Shown here: one piece after another, positions 8,963 to 18,389 of the stretch | Position numbering within the stretch: the stretch's first letter is position 1 | Layout of the letters: each line of letters starts with the position of its first letter | NCBI RefSeq assembly: GCF_000507245.1 | Contig: NC_023035.1 | Coordinates: 571,001-635,000 of the forward strand | DNA length: 64,000 nt | Source of the DNA: Salinispira pacifica | GTDB lineage: Bacteria; Spirochaetota; Spirochaetia; DSM-27196; Salinispiraceae | Direction of reading: 5' to 3' | Made by a program: the position numbers and the translations under genes | The notes under the pieces: generated by a model | Seen by the model: the letters and a program-made list of their open reading frames with translations, nothing else | Told to the model about the DNA's origin: nothing | The model's database searches: none

Positions 8963-10407
8963 CGGGCAAGATTTCCCCGCCAGAATTTCTCCACGGATTT
9001 CCGCCCGCCGGTGCTCAGGTGAAGCATCCGGTTTTCATCAATTATCACCAGACTCTTGCCTAACAGCCGGGAGAGAACCTTCCTGGTCTTCTTTTCCGGC
9101 CATTGGACGTGGATATCCAGGCTTTCGGCCTTCAGTTCCAGAGCCTCTTCCGGAGTTCCGCTGTGGTGATACACATGTCCCAGAACCACCTGTTCTTCAA
9201 ATTCCTGTTTCTGTCTTCTCCGCCGGATGCTGCCGGACACCAGTCCGTATTTGGGCGAGACGAGGAAGGTGATAATAAACAGCATGAGCATCATCACAAC
9301 CATGGATGCAGAGATGGAGCTGTTCCAGCCGCCCTGAAACAGGCGGTTCAGATCCAGGCCGAAAAGGTTTCCCTTGGCCAGTTCATATCCCTGCCATGAT
9401 GAGATTATGCCGATGGCCGAACTGAGCAGAAGCATGGTAGAGAGTCGGTCGGTGAGAAGATACGCCGCGGCAGGGGGTATAATGAAAAAGGCAATCACCA
9501 GAATTGAGCCCACTGCCTCAAATGCTCCCACCGCCACAAGGCTTACCAGGGTCATGAGCGCGTAGAGCATCACCCCCGGGCTGAACCCCAGAGACTTGGC
9601 CAAACCGGGGTCGAAGGTGGAGAGTTTCAGTTCCTTGTAAAAGAGGGTGACAAATATGAGGGTGACGATGAACAGCACAAGCATCACCGTCAGGGATGCC
9701 GGCCAAAATACCAGCACGGGTTTGTCATCCACCAAACCCGCATCGTAGGCTTCAGCATGGGTGTACTCGCCGCAGTTGCTGCATTCTTCAGTGAATCGGG
9801 CTCCGGGATCCCGGGGGCTGATTCCCTCCTCCCGGCAGTTCAGGCATTTCCGCACAAACTCCGCCCGGGGATCGTCTTCAGTGATGACGATGGTGTCGTA
9901 CTCGCTGAAACTGTGGCTGTTGGTGTTTGCCCATGCAACGCCGATCTCTCCCACCATTACCGAATCTTCGTCCAGATGAACATCATCCACATAGCGTGCC
10001 ACGAAAATTACTGCAATGGCGAACAGCAGGGGAAACACCAGACCCAGGGCGGCATCCTGCTTCACAAGACCCGAGCTGTGAAGCAGTTCGGTGAGCACCA
10101 CCGTACCCACACCCGCTGCAGCGGCGCCGATGAGCAGCCACGGTGAGGACAGTTCCGGCTGAGCTCCCGCAGCGGCAATAATAATAAAAGCCAGAACAAT
10201 GCCCAGAAGCACCGTGTGGCTGATGGCATCGCTGGTCAGGGTCATTCCCCGAAGCATCAGAAAGGATCCCAGAATACCTCCGGATAACGCAATGAGGGCC
10301 CCCAGTATAACTGCAGTGACCTGGGCATCTCCGAAAAATTCATTGATCTGCTGGACGCTTGCCATCTGCAGCGAAAGCCACACAATTCCCCGTTCAAGTG
10401 CAATCAT
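8944..10407 (-). CDS. troD: Metal ABC permease with CxxC/CxxC insert and winged-helix-like tail (TroD-like)
   Basis: 487-residue ABC-3 family permease for Mn/Zn/Fe, much longer than the usual 270-300. Membrane segments span about residues 30-140 and 235-395. Two features are unusual. A soluble insert at about 160-232 follows DDVHLDEDSVMVGEIG and contains CLNC (188/191) and CSNC (209/212), which looks like a zinc ribbon. A C-terminal region from about 405 to 487 (GTPEEALELKAESLDIHVQ, RKVLSRLLGKSLVII) looks like a DtxR/winged-helix module. Its ATG overlaps the end of troC by ATGA. Permease assignment is strong; extra domain roles are inferred. Confidence 0.88.
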   Translation of the reverse strand: MIALERGIVWLSLQMASVQQINEFFGDAQVTAVILGALIALSGGILGSFLMLRGMTLTSDAISHTVLLGIVLAFIIIAAAGAQPELSSPWLLIGAAAAGVGTVVLTELLHSSGLVKQDAALGLVFPLLFAIAVIFVARYVDDVHLDEDSVMVGEIGVAWANTNSHSFSEYDTIVITEDDPRAEFVRKCLNCREEGISPRDPGARFTEECSNCGEYTHAEAYDAGLVDDKPVLVFWPASLTVMLVLFIVTLIFVTLFYKELKLSTFDPGLAKSLGFSPGVMLYALMTLVSLVAVGAFEAVGSILVIAFFIIPPAAAYLLTDRLSTMLLLSSAIGIISSWQGYELAKGNLFGLDLNRLFQGGWNSSISASMVVMMLMLFIITFLVSPKYGLVSGSIRRRRQKQEFEEQVVLGHVYHHSGTPEEALELKAESLDIHVQWPEKKTRKVLSRLLGKSLVIIDENRMLHLSTGGRKSVEKFWRGNLARQSVSR

Positions 10408-11465
10408 TGATCTTCCTCTGTATGTGCCCCGGTCCGTTCAGATTTCGTCGCCCCCGAAGTCGCAGAAGCCGTCGAAGCCGCAGCGGATCCAGCAAGCTGT
10501 GAGCCCGGGGCGGCCGGGGCGTCGGAAGGCCGGGAGAGCTTTCTCCCGGGTTTCCACAGAAGACCCCGGGCAGGGGCGAATATCAACGAGATGGCCACAA
10601 ATACGCTCACCACCACAATGATCATGGGGCCGGTGGGAAGGTCCCGGTCCAGAGAGCTGAGAATTGCCCCCATGCCTCCCGAACTGGCGCCGATAACCGC
10701 CCCCAGGGCAACCATCTGTTCCAGCCGATTGGTCCATTGCCGGGCGGCAATTCCCGGTGCTATCAGCAGGCCGACCATCAGCACAACCCCCGCCAGCTGG
10801 AGCCCCATGACCACGGAAATCACAATAAGGCTGAGGAGGATGGCGGTAATTATCTTTACCGGATATCCGTTGGCTGCGGCGAAATCCGGGTCGAAGGTTA
10901 TCAGCTTGAACTCTTTCCAGAACAGCAGCAGAATGAGCAGAAGCACAACCGCCACCCCGACCAGAAGAAGTACATCTTTGCGCACTATGGCCGCGGCCTG
11001 TCCGAAGATGAAGGAATCCAGGCCTGCCTGACTGGCATCAGGTCGCTGCTGGATATACGCAAGAATCCCGATTCCCAGAGCGAACCATCCAGCCAGCACA
11101 ATCCCCATGGCCCCGTCCTGTTTAATCCTGCTGTTCCGGGTAACCAGGGAGATGAATCCCACTCCCAGAAAACTGGCAGCGGATGCTCCCAGCAGCAGTG
11201 CCCACAGCTCCCTTCCGGCCACCAGAAATGCGATGCCCACTCCCGGTAAGGCGGCATGACTGAGGGCGTCGCCCAGAAGGCTCTGCTTTCTGAGCACGGC
11301 AAAACTTCCCAGACCTCCGCTGATTGCCCCGAGCAATGCGCCGCCCAGGCTGACCGATCTCAAGGTATAACTGAAGCCCGGGCCGGTGAGAGAACTGAGG
11401 GGGATAAAAAGAATTAATGCGGCGGCCCAAAGGCCGGTCAGGATCCAGATGCTTCGGTTACTCAC
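10404..11465 (-). CDS. troC: Metal ABC transporter permease (TroC-like)
   Basis: 353-residue ABC-3 permease with about eight membrane segments and conserved [13 protein letters not shown] and [18 protein letters not shown]. The C-terminal 40 residues are a soluble Ala/Ser-rich tail ([18 protein letters not shown]). It overlaps the upstream ATPase gene by 8 nt and the downstream permease by 4 nt, so the operon is tightly coupled. It forms a heterodimeric channel with the TroD-like protein. Confidence 0.88.
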   Translation of the reverse strand: MSNRSIWILTGLWAAALILFIPLSSLTGPGFSYTLRSVSLGGALLGAISGGLGSFAVLRKQSLLGDALSHAALPGVGIAFLVAGRELWALLLGASAASFLGVGFISLVTRNSRIKQDGAMGIVLAGWFALGIGILAYIQQRPDASQAGLDSFIFGQAAAIVRKDVLLLVGVAVVLLLILLLFWKEFKLITFDPDFAAANGYPVKIITAILLSLIVISVVMGLQLAGVVLMVGLLIAPGIAARQWTNRLEQMVALGAVIGASSGGMGAILSSLDRDLPTGPMIIVVVSVFVAISLIFAPARGLLWKPGRKLSRPSDAPAAPGSQLAGSAAASTASATSGATKSERTGAHTEEDQ

Positions 11466-12297
11466 GGGAATCCTCCGCCGGATTGGGATCGGAGCTGTCC
11501 CGGGCGAGGAGGGCGTTCACCTTTCCGCCGTAAGTCTTTTCGATCAGTTCCTGAGTGAATACTTCGGATACGGGGCCGCTGGCCACAAGGGATACATTCA
11601 GCAGGGCAACCCAGTCGAAGTAGTCTGCAACCGTCTGAAGGTCGTGGTGAACAACCACCACGGTCTTCCCCCGGCTGCGCAGTTCATGGAGAATTTCAAT
11701 GATTGCCGACTCGGTAAGGGCGTCCACGGCTGCAAACGGTTCATCCATGAAGTACAGATCCGCATCCTGAACCAAAGCACGGGCCAGAAAGGTTCTCTGC
11801 TGCTGTCCGCCGGAAAGCTGGTTGATCTGGCGGTTGGCAAACTCACTCAGGCCCACCTGCTCAAGTGCATTCTGTGCCTGGCTGCGCTCTTTTTTTCCGG
11901 GCCGGCGTATCCAGCCCAGATTGTGATACAGACCCATGGTGATTACATCCAGCACGGTGGTGGGAAAGTCCCAATCCACGCTGCCCCTCTGGGGTACATA
12001 ACCCACACGACTGCGGACCCGGGAATATCGTTCACCGAAAAACTCCACCGAGCCCCCGGCTTTGGGAATCAAATCCAGAGCCGCTTTGATGAAGGTGCTC
12101 TTGCCTGCACCGTTGGGGCCGACAATTCCCATGAGAACTCCTGCGGGAACCTGGAGATCCACGTCCCAAATCGCAGGTTTACTGTCATATGCAACAGTCA
12201 AGTCTTTGGTGTTGAGTACCGGTTTGAATGAAGGTTCTCCGGCATGGAGATGACGGGGGTGCTGTGTCTGGGTGCTTCCGGAGCGCTTCATAATCAT
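11458..12297 (-). CDS. troB: Metal ABC transporter ATP-binding protein (TroB-like)
   Basis: 279-residue ABC ATPase. It has Walker [11 protein letters not shown]-loop region [13 protein letters not shown] (the [10 protein letters not shown] form is typical of Mn/Zn importers), signature LSGGQQQR, Walker [13 protein letters not shown] and switch VVVVHHDL. The N-terminus is extended by about 25 residues before [15 protein letters not shown]. It energises uptake with the two neighbouring permeases and lies about 30 nt downstream of the binding-protein gene. Confidence 0.92.
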   Translation of the reverse strand: MIMKRSGSTQTQHPRHLHAGEPSFKPVLNTKDLTVAYDSKPAIWDVDLQVPAGVLMGIVGPNGAGKSTFIKAALDLIPKAGGSVEFFGERYSRVRSRVGYVPQRGSVDWDFPTTVLDVITMGLYHNLGWIRRPGKKERSQAQNALEQVGLSEFANRQINQLSGGQQQRTFLARALVQDADLYFMDEPFAAVDALTESAIIEILHELRSRGKTVVVVHHDLQTVADYFDWVALLNVSLVASGPVSEVFTQELIEKTYGGKVNALLARDSSDPNPAEDSRE

Positions 12298-12325
12298 GTA
12301 ATCCTTCCTTGAAAAGGGCCTTGTT

Positions 12326-13429
12326 TCAGTTATAGTTTAACATCACTTGGGGTATTGATGTTTCCATTTCCCCGGGCCATTCAGGTAGAGTGATATCCAC
12401 GCCTGCGGCTATATAAGACTGGAGAATGGTCAGCACATTGCTGGCAAGCATGCCGATATAGCTTCCGCCAAAACTTCCTGCTTCACCCATGGCATCGCCG
12501 TACAGCTCCCGTACGCCTATGCGGACATCTCCGCCCCGGTCACGGATCGCTTCGATTACCGCTTCAATGCTGTCCGGCGGTATGCTGGATTCAACAAACA
12601 GCACCGGAATGGAATTTTCAATTACGAAATCCACGGTATCCTCAATATCACCCACACCCGCCTCATCCTGGGTGCTGATCCCCTGGATTGCCGCCATTTT
12701 CCATCCGAAGGCAGCTCCAAAGTATTGGAATGCATCATGAGATGTTACCAGATATCTCTGGCCTTCAGGAACAGACTGAAGTCCGGTGAGAGCCCATTCA
12801 TACAGCAGTTCAAGCTGGGCCGTATATTCTACTGCGTTTTCCATGATGACAGACTCAAATTCCGGCAGCTTTGCCGATAGAAGTTCGGCCGTCCCGTTAA
12901 CCGTCAGTATCCAGTTTCTTGGATCAAACCAGAAATGGGGATCATCGCTTGCACTTCCGGCCTCTCCCTCATCAATGGAGGGAACAATAAAACCCGCCCG
13001 GTTGACCGGTTCAGACATGGCGTAAATTGTTACTCCCCGTTCCCGCAGGGCTTCAAACACCGCATCAAATTGTCCTTCCAGGTGTAACCCGCTGTACACA
13101 ATCATATCCGCCCGGTTCATGGCTGCAATATTCCGCTCTGTAGGCTGATACAAATGGGGATCCACCCCTGCGCCCATAAGTTTTGTGAGTTCAACGCCCT
13201 CCACATTTTCTGTAAGAATCGAAAGCAGATCGCCTGCCTGGGTGGTGGTGGCAACAATTCTCAGTGCAGAAGTTTCATCTCCGGATCCCCGGAGCTCTGA
13301 TTCTGATCTTTGGGAAGATGGCGCAGAGCTGTCCGGGCCCCCGCAGCTGATGATGATACTGCTCAAGAGCAGAACCAGAACTGACAGGGCCGTTTTTGTT
13401 GTGATACCTGATGTGTGATAGGAATTCAT
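12326..13429 (-). CDS. troA: Metal-binding lipoprotein of ABC importer (TroA-like)
   Basis: 367-residue ZnuA/TroA-type binding protein. A lipobox (SIIISCGG) near residues 24-30 predicts a lipid anchor. Likely metal ligands are His in GVDPHLYQP, His in SGLHLEGQF, His in DDPHFWFDP or TSHDAFQYF, and Asp in [10 protein letters not shown] Ser/Gly-rich linker follows the anchor. It is first in troABCD and has a palindrome in its promoter. Metal identity (Mn, Zn or Fe) cannot be fixed from sequence. Confidence 0.9.
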   Translation of the reverse strand: MNSYHTSGITTKTALSVLVLLLSSIIISCGGPDSSAPSSQRSESELRGSGDETSALRIVATTTQAGDLLSILTENVEGVELTKLMGAGVDPHLYQPTERNIAAMNRADMIVYSGLHLEGQFDAVFEALRERGVTIYAMSEPVNRAGFIVPSIDEGEAGSASDDPHFWFDPRNWILTVNGTAELLSAKLPEFESVIMENAVEYTAQLELLYEWALTGLQSVPEGQRYLVTSHDAFQYFGAAFGWKMAAIQGISTQDEAGVGDIEDTVDFVIENSIPVLFVESSIPPDSIEAVIEAIRDRGGDVRIGVRELYGDAMGEAGSFGGSYIGMLASNVLTILQSYIAAGVDITLPEWPGEMETSIPQVMLNYN

Positions 13430-13443
13430 ATGTCACCTCTTAA

Positions 13444-13457
13444 TTTGATTAGTCAAA
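13444..13457. promoter_or_regulatory. Palindromic operator candidate upstream of troA
   Basis: TTTGATTAGTCAAA is an inverted repeat (TTTGA-N4-TCAAA) between troA and a minus-strand TTGACA (13491-13496). Its placement fits a metal-dependent repressor of the MntR/TroR type. It differs from the AGTTAG boxes of the iron locus at the right of the window. Confidence 0.5.
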
Positions 13458-13535
13458 GTATTCTTTATAGGTAATAAAAAAAGAGGAGTATGTCAATATC
13501 TTATATATGGATATATGGAGTTTCTTATGGGGAGT

Positions 13536-13556
13536 GCCCCAAAGAGTGTGGAATTT
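13536..13556 (+). repeat. 21-bp inverted repeat, left copy
   Basis: GCCCCAAAGAGTGTGGAATTT; its exact reverse complement is at 14917-14937. The pair brackets the two small genes and tpx. Confidence 0.8.
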
Positions 13557-13616
13557 GCAATGTGGAAAATGCAATAAGCGGGGCTGGAGACTTTTCAATG
13601 CGCGTTGAATGCTGTA

Positions 13617-13859
13617 TCAGGCAGGCTCCCCATTATAGAGCTGGTGCTTTTTTCTTTTGCCTCCCTGAAAACGGATAAACTCAACGGGCATGGAGCGAAA
13701 TCCTGTCGAACTGATCTCTGAACCGGTTGTTTCCAGTATGGAATCCAGAGTCCGGGAAACATCCTCCAGCAGGGTATCCAGCAGCTCATCGTCCACCGGA
13801 ATGACGTCTGCATTATGTTCCGGCTCCGGGGTGTCGTAAAAATGAATGGTATGGATCAT
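13617..13859 (-). CDS. Small hypothetical protein
   Basis: 80-residue acidic protein beginning MIHTIHFYDTPEPEHNADVIP, with a central helical stretch and a Lys-rich end (GGKRKKHQ). The start is set by AAAGGAG 8 nt upstream; a longer reading frame to 13910 lacks a ribosome site. No family recognised and no signal peptide. It lies alone between troA and a 47-residue gene on the other strand. Confidence 0.6.
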   Translation of the reverse strand: MIHTIHFYDTPEPEHNADVIPVDDELLDTLLEDVSRTLDSILETTGSEISSTGFRSMPVEFIRFQGGKRKKHQLYNGEPA

Positions 13860-14065
13860 GGCGTATCTCCTTTCGGCTGAAAACATAGATTTCCTGTTTG
13901 TGATTACCATGTGGTATGCATTAAAAAATGATGAAGCTGTGCTGCAGAAAATTTTTGCTTGCGATCAATGCATTCTTCCCCTATATTGTGCACATATCCC
14001 GGGGGCAATCCCCCCACACCATATATACCGGTATGACTACGGGAACCTGACGGAGAACTATAGAT

Positions 14066-14209
14066 ATGACATATTACAAAATGAACGGAGCGAAATTTGA
14101 AACCCTGGAGGAGCTGATCGAAAGTCTCTGGCCCCTCTATGAAGAGCGCATGAGCCGGGAAGAATTTGAGGCCTATGCGAAAGAAAATGCCGAAAAGATC
14201 GAGCAGTAG
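14066..14209 (+). CDS. 47-residue hypothetical protein
   Basis: Short reading frame MTYYKMNGAKFETLEELIE... ending in KENAEKIEQ, highly charged and helical, preceded by CGGAG about 10 nt upstream. Codon use and acidic-helical composition look real, but no family is recognised. It stands upstream of tpx with a 186-bp gap. Confidence 0.5.
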   Translation: MTYYKMNGAKFETLEELIESLWPLYEERMSREEFEAYAKENAEKIEQ

Positions 14210-14395
14210 GTTCTTTCTGAAGGCGGAAAGCATCCCGGCTATCTTCAATATTCCATAACGGTTCAGCCAAGGAGGCGCTGCCGGGAGTGCCATTTTCCAA
14301 CTTTTCTTGATTTCACGTAATTGAATCCGTATGTTACTTCCAACCAGCAAGGAAAAAATAATCCAAAAACCTGGTACACTCATACGGAGGAATAT

Positions 14396-14902
14396 ATGGC
14401 TACTATTACATTCAAAGGAAATCCCGTGCATACGCTGGGAGAGCTCCCGGCTCCTGGAAGCCGGCTCCCGGATTTCCGGCTCACCGATACCGATCTGAAT
14501 GATATAACACTGAACGATGTGAAAGGGAAAAAACTGGTGCTGAATATTTTTCCCAGCGTTGATACGGGAGTATGCGCCGCATCTGTGCGCACCTTTAATC
14601 GTGCAGCGGGGAATCTGGATAATACCGAAGTGCTCTGCATCAGTGAGGATCTGCCCTTTGCCCATAAACGCTTCTGCGGAACCGAAGGGATTAAGGATGT
14701 GAAGAGCCTGTCTACCATGAAAAAGCGTGACTTCGGAAAAGCATACAACGCCAGTATGACCAGCGGTCCTCTTGAAGGACTTCTTTCCCGGGCGGTAATT
14801 GTTGCAGACGAAAACGGGAAGGTGGTCTATGCAGAGCAGGTACCGGAAATCGGTCAGGAGCCGGATTACAGTGCTGCGCTTGAAGCGGTGAAAAACGCAT
14901 AA
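14396..14902 (+). CDS. tpx: Thiol peroxidase (Tpx)
   Basis: 168-residue atypical 2-Cys peroxiredoxin that reduces H2O2 and alkyl hydroperoxides using thioredoxin. The peroxidatic Cys is in SVDTGVCAASVRTFN and the resolving Cys in AHKRFCGTEG, with conserved LPGKKL-type strand GKKLVLNIFPS before it. The start at MATITFKG is set by CGGAGG 6 nt upstream and gives the normal family length; an upstream ATG at 14321 would add 25 non-conserved residues. It is likely monocistronic and protects an anaerobe from oxygen exposure. Confidence 0.95.
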   Translation: MATITFKGNPVHTLGELPAPGSRLPDFRLTDTDLNDITLNDVKGKKLVLNIFPSVDTGVCAASVRTFNRAAGNLDNTEVLCISEDLPFAHKRFCGTEGIKDVKSLSTMKKRDFGKAYNASMTSGPLEGLLSRAVIVADENGKVVYAEQVPEIGQEPDYSAALEAVKNA

Positions 14903-14916
14903 ACTGCGCTTCGTAT

Positions 14917-14937
14917 AAATTCCACACTCTTTGGGGC
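14917..14937 (-). repeat. 21-bp inverted repeat, right copy
   Basis: Exact reverse complement of 13536-13556, lying between the convergent tpx and rex genes. Confidence 0.8.
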
Positions 14938-14942
14938 GCTCT

Positions 14943-15593
14943 TTACCTGCCATCCCTCTCAAGATGATGAAACTCCGCAAAAAATGATGAAAAGCGGAGG
15001 CCCAGGTCGATGTTTCTCACCAGGACCCGGGGAGGGAGCTCCAGGTGAAGGGACGCTCCGCTGAAATTCCATATCCCCCGGATGCCCGCTGACACGCAGT
15101 TCTGTGCAGCTGCTGAAGCGGCTTCCTGGGGAACCGTGAGAACTGCGATTTCCACCCCCAGTGAGGGAATGATCTCTCCCATCCTTTCCGCCTCATACAG
15201 TGGAATTCCCCGAAACTCCTCTGACCGCACATCTATATCGAAGGCTGCCTCGAAACGGATACCGTACTGCTGAAAACCCCGGTGCCCCAGCAAAGCACCG
15301 CCCAATGAACCCACTCCGATGAGTACCGCCCTGTATTCATGCTCAAATTCCAACCCCAGGATCTTCCCCAGCGCCTGTTCCAGCTCATCGCAGGGATACC
15401 CGATCCGGGTCCGGCCTTTTACTCCCGTATACTCAATATCCTTTCGAACCTGTATGGGGGTGAGGTTTGCTCTCCGTGCAAGATCTGAAGTTGAGATATG
15501 GGTTTCGCCCGCCATAATGGCCCGGGTTACCGTGTAGTAGTACCCGGGGAAACGCCGGATTGACGGAAGGGGAATGACGGTCTCTGCACTCAT
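14943..15593 (-). CDS. rex: Redox-sensing transcriptional repressor Rex
   Basis: 216-residue Rex protein. It has an N-terminal winged helix (SIRRFPGYYYTV, SDLARRANLTPIQVRKDI), then a Rossmann domain with GVGSLGGALL and a C-terminal swapped helix. Rex binds NAD(H) and releases DNA when NADH/NAD+ is high. It is divergent from adhE, a classic Rex target, so it very likely controls the adhE-hydrogenase operon. The first strand differs slightly (FDIDVRSEEFRGIPLYEAE), but all domain landmarks are present. Confidence 0.95.
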   Translation of the reverse strand: MSAETVIPLPSIRRFPGYYYTVTRAIMAGETHISTSDLARRANLTPIQVRKDIEYTGVKGRTRIGYPCDELEQALGKILGLEFEHEYRAVLIGVGSLGGALLGHRGFQQYGIRFEAAFDIDVRSEEFRGIPLYEAERMGEIIPSLGVEIAVLTVPQEAASAAAQNCVSAGIRGIWNFSGASLHLELPPRVLVRNIDLGLRFSSFFAEFHHLERDGR

Positions 15594-15660
15594 CCATATA
15601 TGGTAGCACGGAGATGGATATCAATAAATAAAAAATATTCAATAAAATATTCAGGGATAA

Positions 15661-15689
15661 TTGACATGCTAAAACTGAGTATATATTAT
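15661..15689 (+). promoter_or_regulatory. Promoter of the adhE-hydrogenase operon
   Basis: TTGACA at 15661-15666, 17-nt spacer and TATTAT at 15684-15689, a near-consensus sigma-70 promoter. The surroundings are very AT-rich. Confidence 0.75.
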
Positions 15690-15702
15690 CTATATAAAAT
15701 TA

Positions 15703-15720
15703 ACGATAAAAAAATATCGT
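15703..15720. promoter_or_regulatory. 18-bp inverted repeat in adhE leader, candidate Rex operator
   Basis: ACGATA-AAAAAA-TATCGT, perfect 6-bp arms with a 6-bp A tract, placed 13 bp after the -10 box. Position fits a repressor operator. It does not match the usual TTGT(T/G)AA-N4-TTAACAA Rex box, so the assignment to Rex is by context only. Confidence 0.5.
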
Positions 15721-15743
15721 ATTGATATGTACCAGGAGGCCAT

Positions 15744-18389
15744 ATGGATCAGCAGGAACTTCAAGTTACTCTGGAGAAAATGAAACAGGCTCAACGGGAA
15801 TACTCAGGGTTTTCCCAAGAGCAGGTTGATGCAGTGTTCCGGCATGCAGCACTCAAGGCCAACACCCAGCGCATCGAGCTGGCAAAGCACGCAGTGGCAG
15901 AGACCGGCATGGGCATCGTGGAAGACAAGGTGATAAAGAATCATTTTGCCTCCGAGTTTATATACAATAAATATAAAGACAGTGTGACATGCGGCACCCT
16001 GGAGTACGATGAAAGCCAGGGAATCCGGAAAGTCGCAGAAGCTCTGGGGATCATTTGCGCCATTATTCCCACCACCAACCCCACGTCAACGGCGATCTTC
16101 AAGGCGCTGTTGGCTCTGAAGACCCGGAATGGGGTAATCTTTTCCCCGCATCCCCGGGCAGCGGAATGCACCATCCAGGCTGCCAGGATAATCCGGGATG
16201 CTGCGGTGGAAGCCGGCGCTCCGGCGGATCTGATTTCATGGGTGGATACTCCTTCCATCGAGTTAAGCAACGCATTAATGAAGCATGATGATATCGCCCT
16301 GATACTTGCCACCGGCGGACCGGGAATGGTAAAGGCCGCTTACTCTTCAGGTAAACCGGCTATCGGGGTGGGTGCAGGTAATACCCCTGCGGTAATGGAC
16401 GAAACCGCGGATATCCGGATGGCGGTGAACTCAGTGATCGTCAGCAAAACCTTTGATAACGGTGTAATCTGCGCTTCCGAGCAGTCGGTAATTGTCCATG
16501 AAAGCATTTACCAGGCTGTGAAGGAAGAGTTCACCCGTCGGGGAGCACACTTCTGTAACGAAAAAGAACGGAAACTTCTTGGCGACACGATTCTGGACCC
16601 CAAACGGGGCAGCATTAACCCCAAAATTGTGGGGCAGCCCGCCGCGGAGATCGCCCGGATAGCAGGATTCAGCGTACCGGAAGAAAGCAAAATTCTCATA
16701 GCAGAGGTGGATTCCATATCAGCGGAAGAACCCTTTGCCCATGAAAAACTCTCACCGGTGCTTGCCATGTACAGCCGGCCGGATTTTTCATCCGCCGTTG
16801 ATGCGGCCAAAGCGCTGGTTGAGCTGGGCGGATTGGGCCACACTGCGGTTCTCTACACCGATCCATCCATGAAGGACCGGATTAAAGAGTATGGAAATAT
16901 CATGCCTGCGGGCAGAATCCTGGTGAATATGCCCTCCAGCCAGGGCGCCATCGGAGATGTCTACAACTTCCGTCTGGAACCATCCCTGACCCTGGGCTGC
17001 GGAAGCTGGGGAGGCAACTCGGTAAGTGAAAACGTGGGCATCAAGCATCTTATCAATATTAAAACAGTAGCGGAACGGAGGGAAAATATGCTGTGGTTCA
17101 GACTGCCGCCGAGAATTTATCATACACCGGGTTGTCTTCCCGTGGCCCTGGGCGATTTACAGGGCAAGCGGCGGGCGATGATCGTTACCGACAGTTTCCT
17201 CTTCGATAACGGATATGTGGAAACCATCGCGCGGAGCCTGAAGTCCATGAATATTCAGTACCAGTGTTTCCACCAGGTCGCACCGGACCCCACCTTGGAA
17301 ACCGTAGAGAAGGGCCTGGAGATGGTGAATGCGTTCCAGCCGGATGTGATCATTGGTCTGGGCGGAGGTTCTCCCATGGACGCCGCAAAGATCATGTGGC
17401 TGCTCTATGAGTATCCGGAAATTGAGTTTGAAGGTCTGGCCATGCGCTTTATGGATATCAGGAAGCGGGTCTACCGACTGCCCGAAGGCAACAAGAAGGC
17501 GGAATTTGTGGCAATTCCCACAACCTCGGGAACCGGAAGTGAAGTGACGCCCTTCAGTGTAATCACAGATCAGAGAAACGGAGCCAAATACCCCATTGCA
17601 GATTACTCCCTCACTCCGGATATGGCCATTCTGGACGCTGATCTTGCCAAGAACATGCCCGCGGGACTCACCGCCGCATCGGGAATCGATGCAATCACCC
17701 ACAGCCTTGAGGCCCTGGTATCTGTAATGGCTACCGAATACACCGATGCAATGGCCATAGAATCGCTGCAGAATCTCTTTCGCTATCTGCCCGATGCATA
17801 CCGGGACGGTGCAGCCAATCCCCAGGCCAGAGAGAAGGTTCACAATGCAAGCTGTATGGCGGGCATTGCCTTCGCAAATGCCTTCCTGGGAGTGTGTCAC
17901 TCCATGGCTCATAAATTGGGAGCTGCCTTCCATCTGCCTCACGGGGTTGCCAATGCTCTGCTGATAGAGCAGGTGGTACGGTTCAATGCAACGGATAATC
18001 CCAACAAGCTCACAGCATTTCCCAAGAATGAATATCCCCGGGCACGGGGCAAGTATGAGCGTCTTGCCGCAATGCTCAGCGCCGCCGACAGGATGGATCC
18101 GGGCGCGGCCGGGAAGACATCGAAGAAAACCCCGGCAGGAAAGAAGAACACCCAGGAAGGGTTGGAGCTGCTGTGCCGCAAGCTGACGGAGCTGAAAGAA
18201 GAGCTGAATATTCCCGCCTCCATTCAGGCTGCCGGGGTGGATGAAAAAGCCTTCCTGGCCCGGGTGGATGCACTTGCGGAAGAAGCGTTTGACGACCAGT
18301 GTACCGGGGCAAACCCCCGCTACCCGCTGATCAAAGAGATTAAACAGATGTATCTGAATGCCTTCTACGGCCGAACAGATGCCGTATGA
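15744..18389 (+). CDS. adhE: Bifunctional aldehyde/alcohol dehydrogenase AdhE
   Basis: 881-residue cytoplasmic enzyme that reduces acetyl-CoA to acetaldehyde and then ethanol with two NADH. The N-terminal aldehyde dehydrogenase half has the catalytic Cys at 243 in GVICASEQ and GVGAGNTPAV. The C-terminal iron alcohol dehydrogenase half has GLGGGSPMDAAK and the iron-ligand region GIDAITHSLEA and CHSMAHKLGAAFHLPHG. A Lys/Ala-rich insert (GKTSKKTPAGKKN) near residue 790 is unusual. AGGAGG 6 nt upstream fixes the ATG. Its stop overlaps the next gene by ATGA. Confidence 0.97.
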   Translation: MDQQELQVTLEKMKQAQREYSGFSQEQVDAVFRHAALKANTQRIELAKHAVAETGMGIVEDKVIKNHFASEFIYNKYKDSVTCGTLEYDESQGIRKVAEALGIICAIIPTTNPTSTAIFKALLALKTRNGVIFSPHPRAAECTIQAARIIRDAAVEAGAPADLISWVDTPSIELSNALMKHDDIALILATGGPGMVKAAYSSGKPAIGVGAGNTPAVMDETADIRMAVNSVIVSKTFDNGVICASEQSVIVHESIYQAVKEEFTRRGAHFCNEKERKLLGDTILDPKRGSINPKIVGQPAAEIARIAGFSVPEESKILIAEVDSISAEEPFAHEKLSPVLAMYSRPDFSSAVDAAKALVELGGLGHTAVLYTDPSMKDRIKEYGNIMPAGRILVNMPSSQGAIGDVYNFRLEPSLTLGCGSWGGNSVSENVGIKHLINIKTVAERRENMLWFRLPPRIYHTPGCLPVALGDLQGKRRAMIVTDSFLFDNGYVETIARSLKSMNIQYQCFHQVAPDPTLETVEKGLEMVNAFQPDVIIGLGGGSPMDAAKIMWLLYEYPEIEFEGLAMRFMDIRKRVYRLPEGNKKAEFVAIPTTSGTGSEVTPFSVITDQRNGAKYPIADYSLTPDMAILDADLAKNMPAGLTAASGIDAITHSLEALVSVMATEYTDAMAIESLQNLFRYLPDAYRDGAANPQAREKVHNASCMAGIAFANAFLGVCHSMAHKLGAAFHLPHGVANALLIEQVVRFNATDNPNKLTAFPKNEYPRARGKYERLAAMLSAADRMDPGAAGKTSKKTPAGKKNTQEGLELLCRKLTELKEELNIPASIQAAGVDEKAFLARVDALAEEAFDDQCTGANPRYPLIKEIKQMYLNAFYGRTDAV

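Noticed and set aside
11386-12231. 281-codon frame antisense to the TroB-like ATPase
   Set aside because: All ABC ATPase motifs are on the minus strand; this is a shadow.
13444-13457. Including the troA palindrome in the iron regulon motif
   Set aside because: TTTGATTAGTCAAA differs in arms and spacing from AGTTAG-N6-CTAACT; a different metal regulator is more likely.
13904-14980. 358-codon minus-strand frame over tpx
   Set aside because: Overlaps tpx, a certain gene, and its product is low in recognisable structure.
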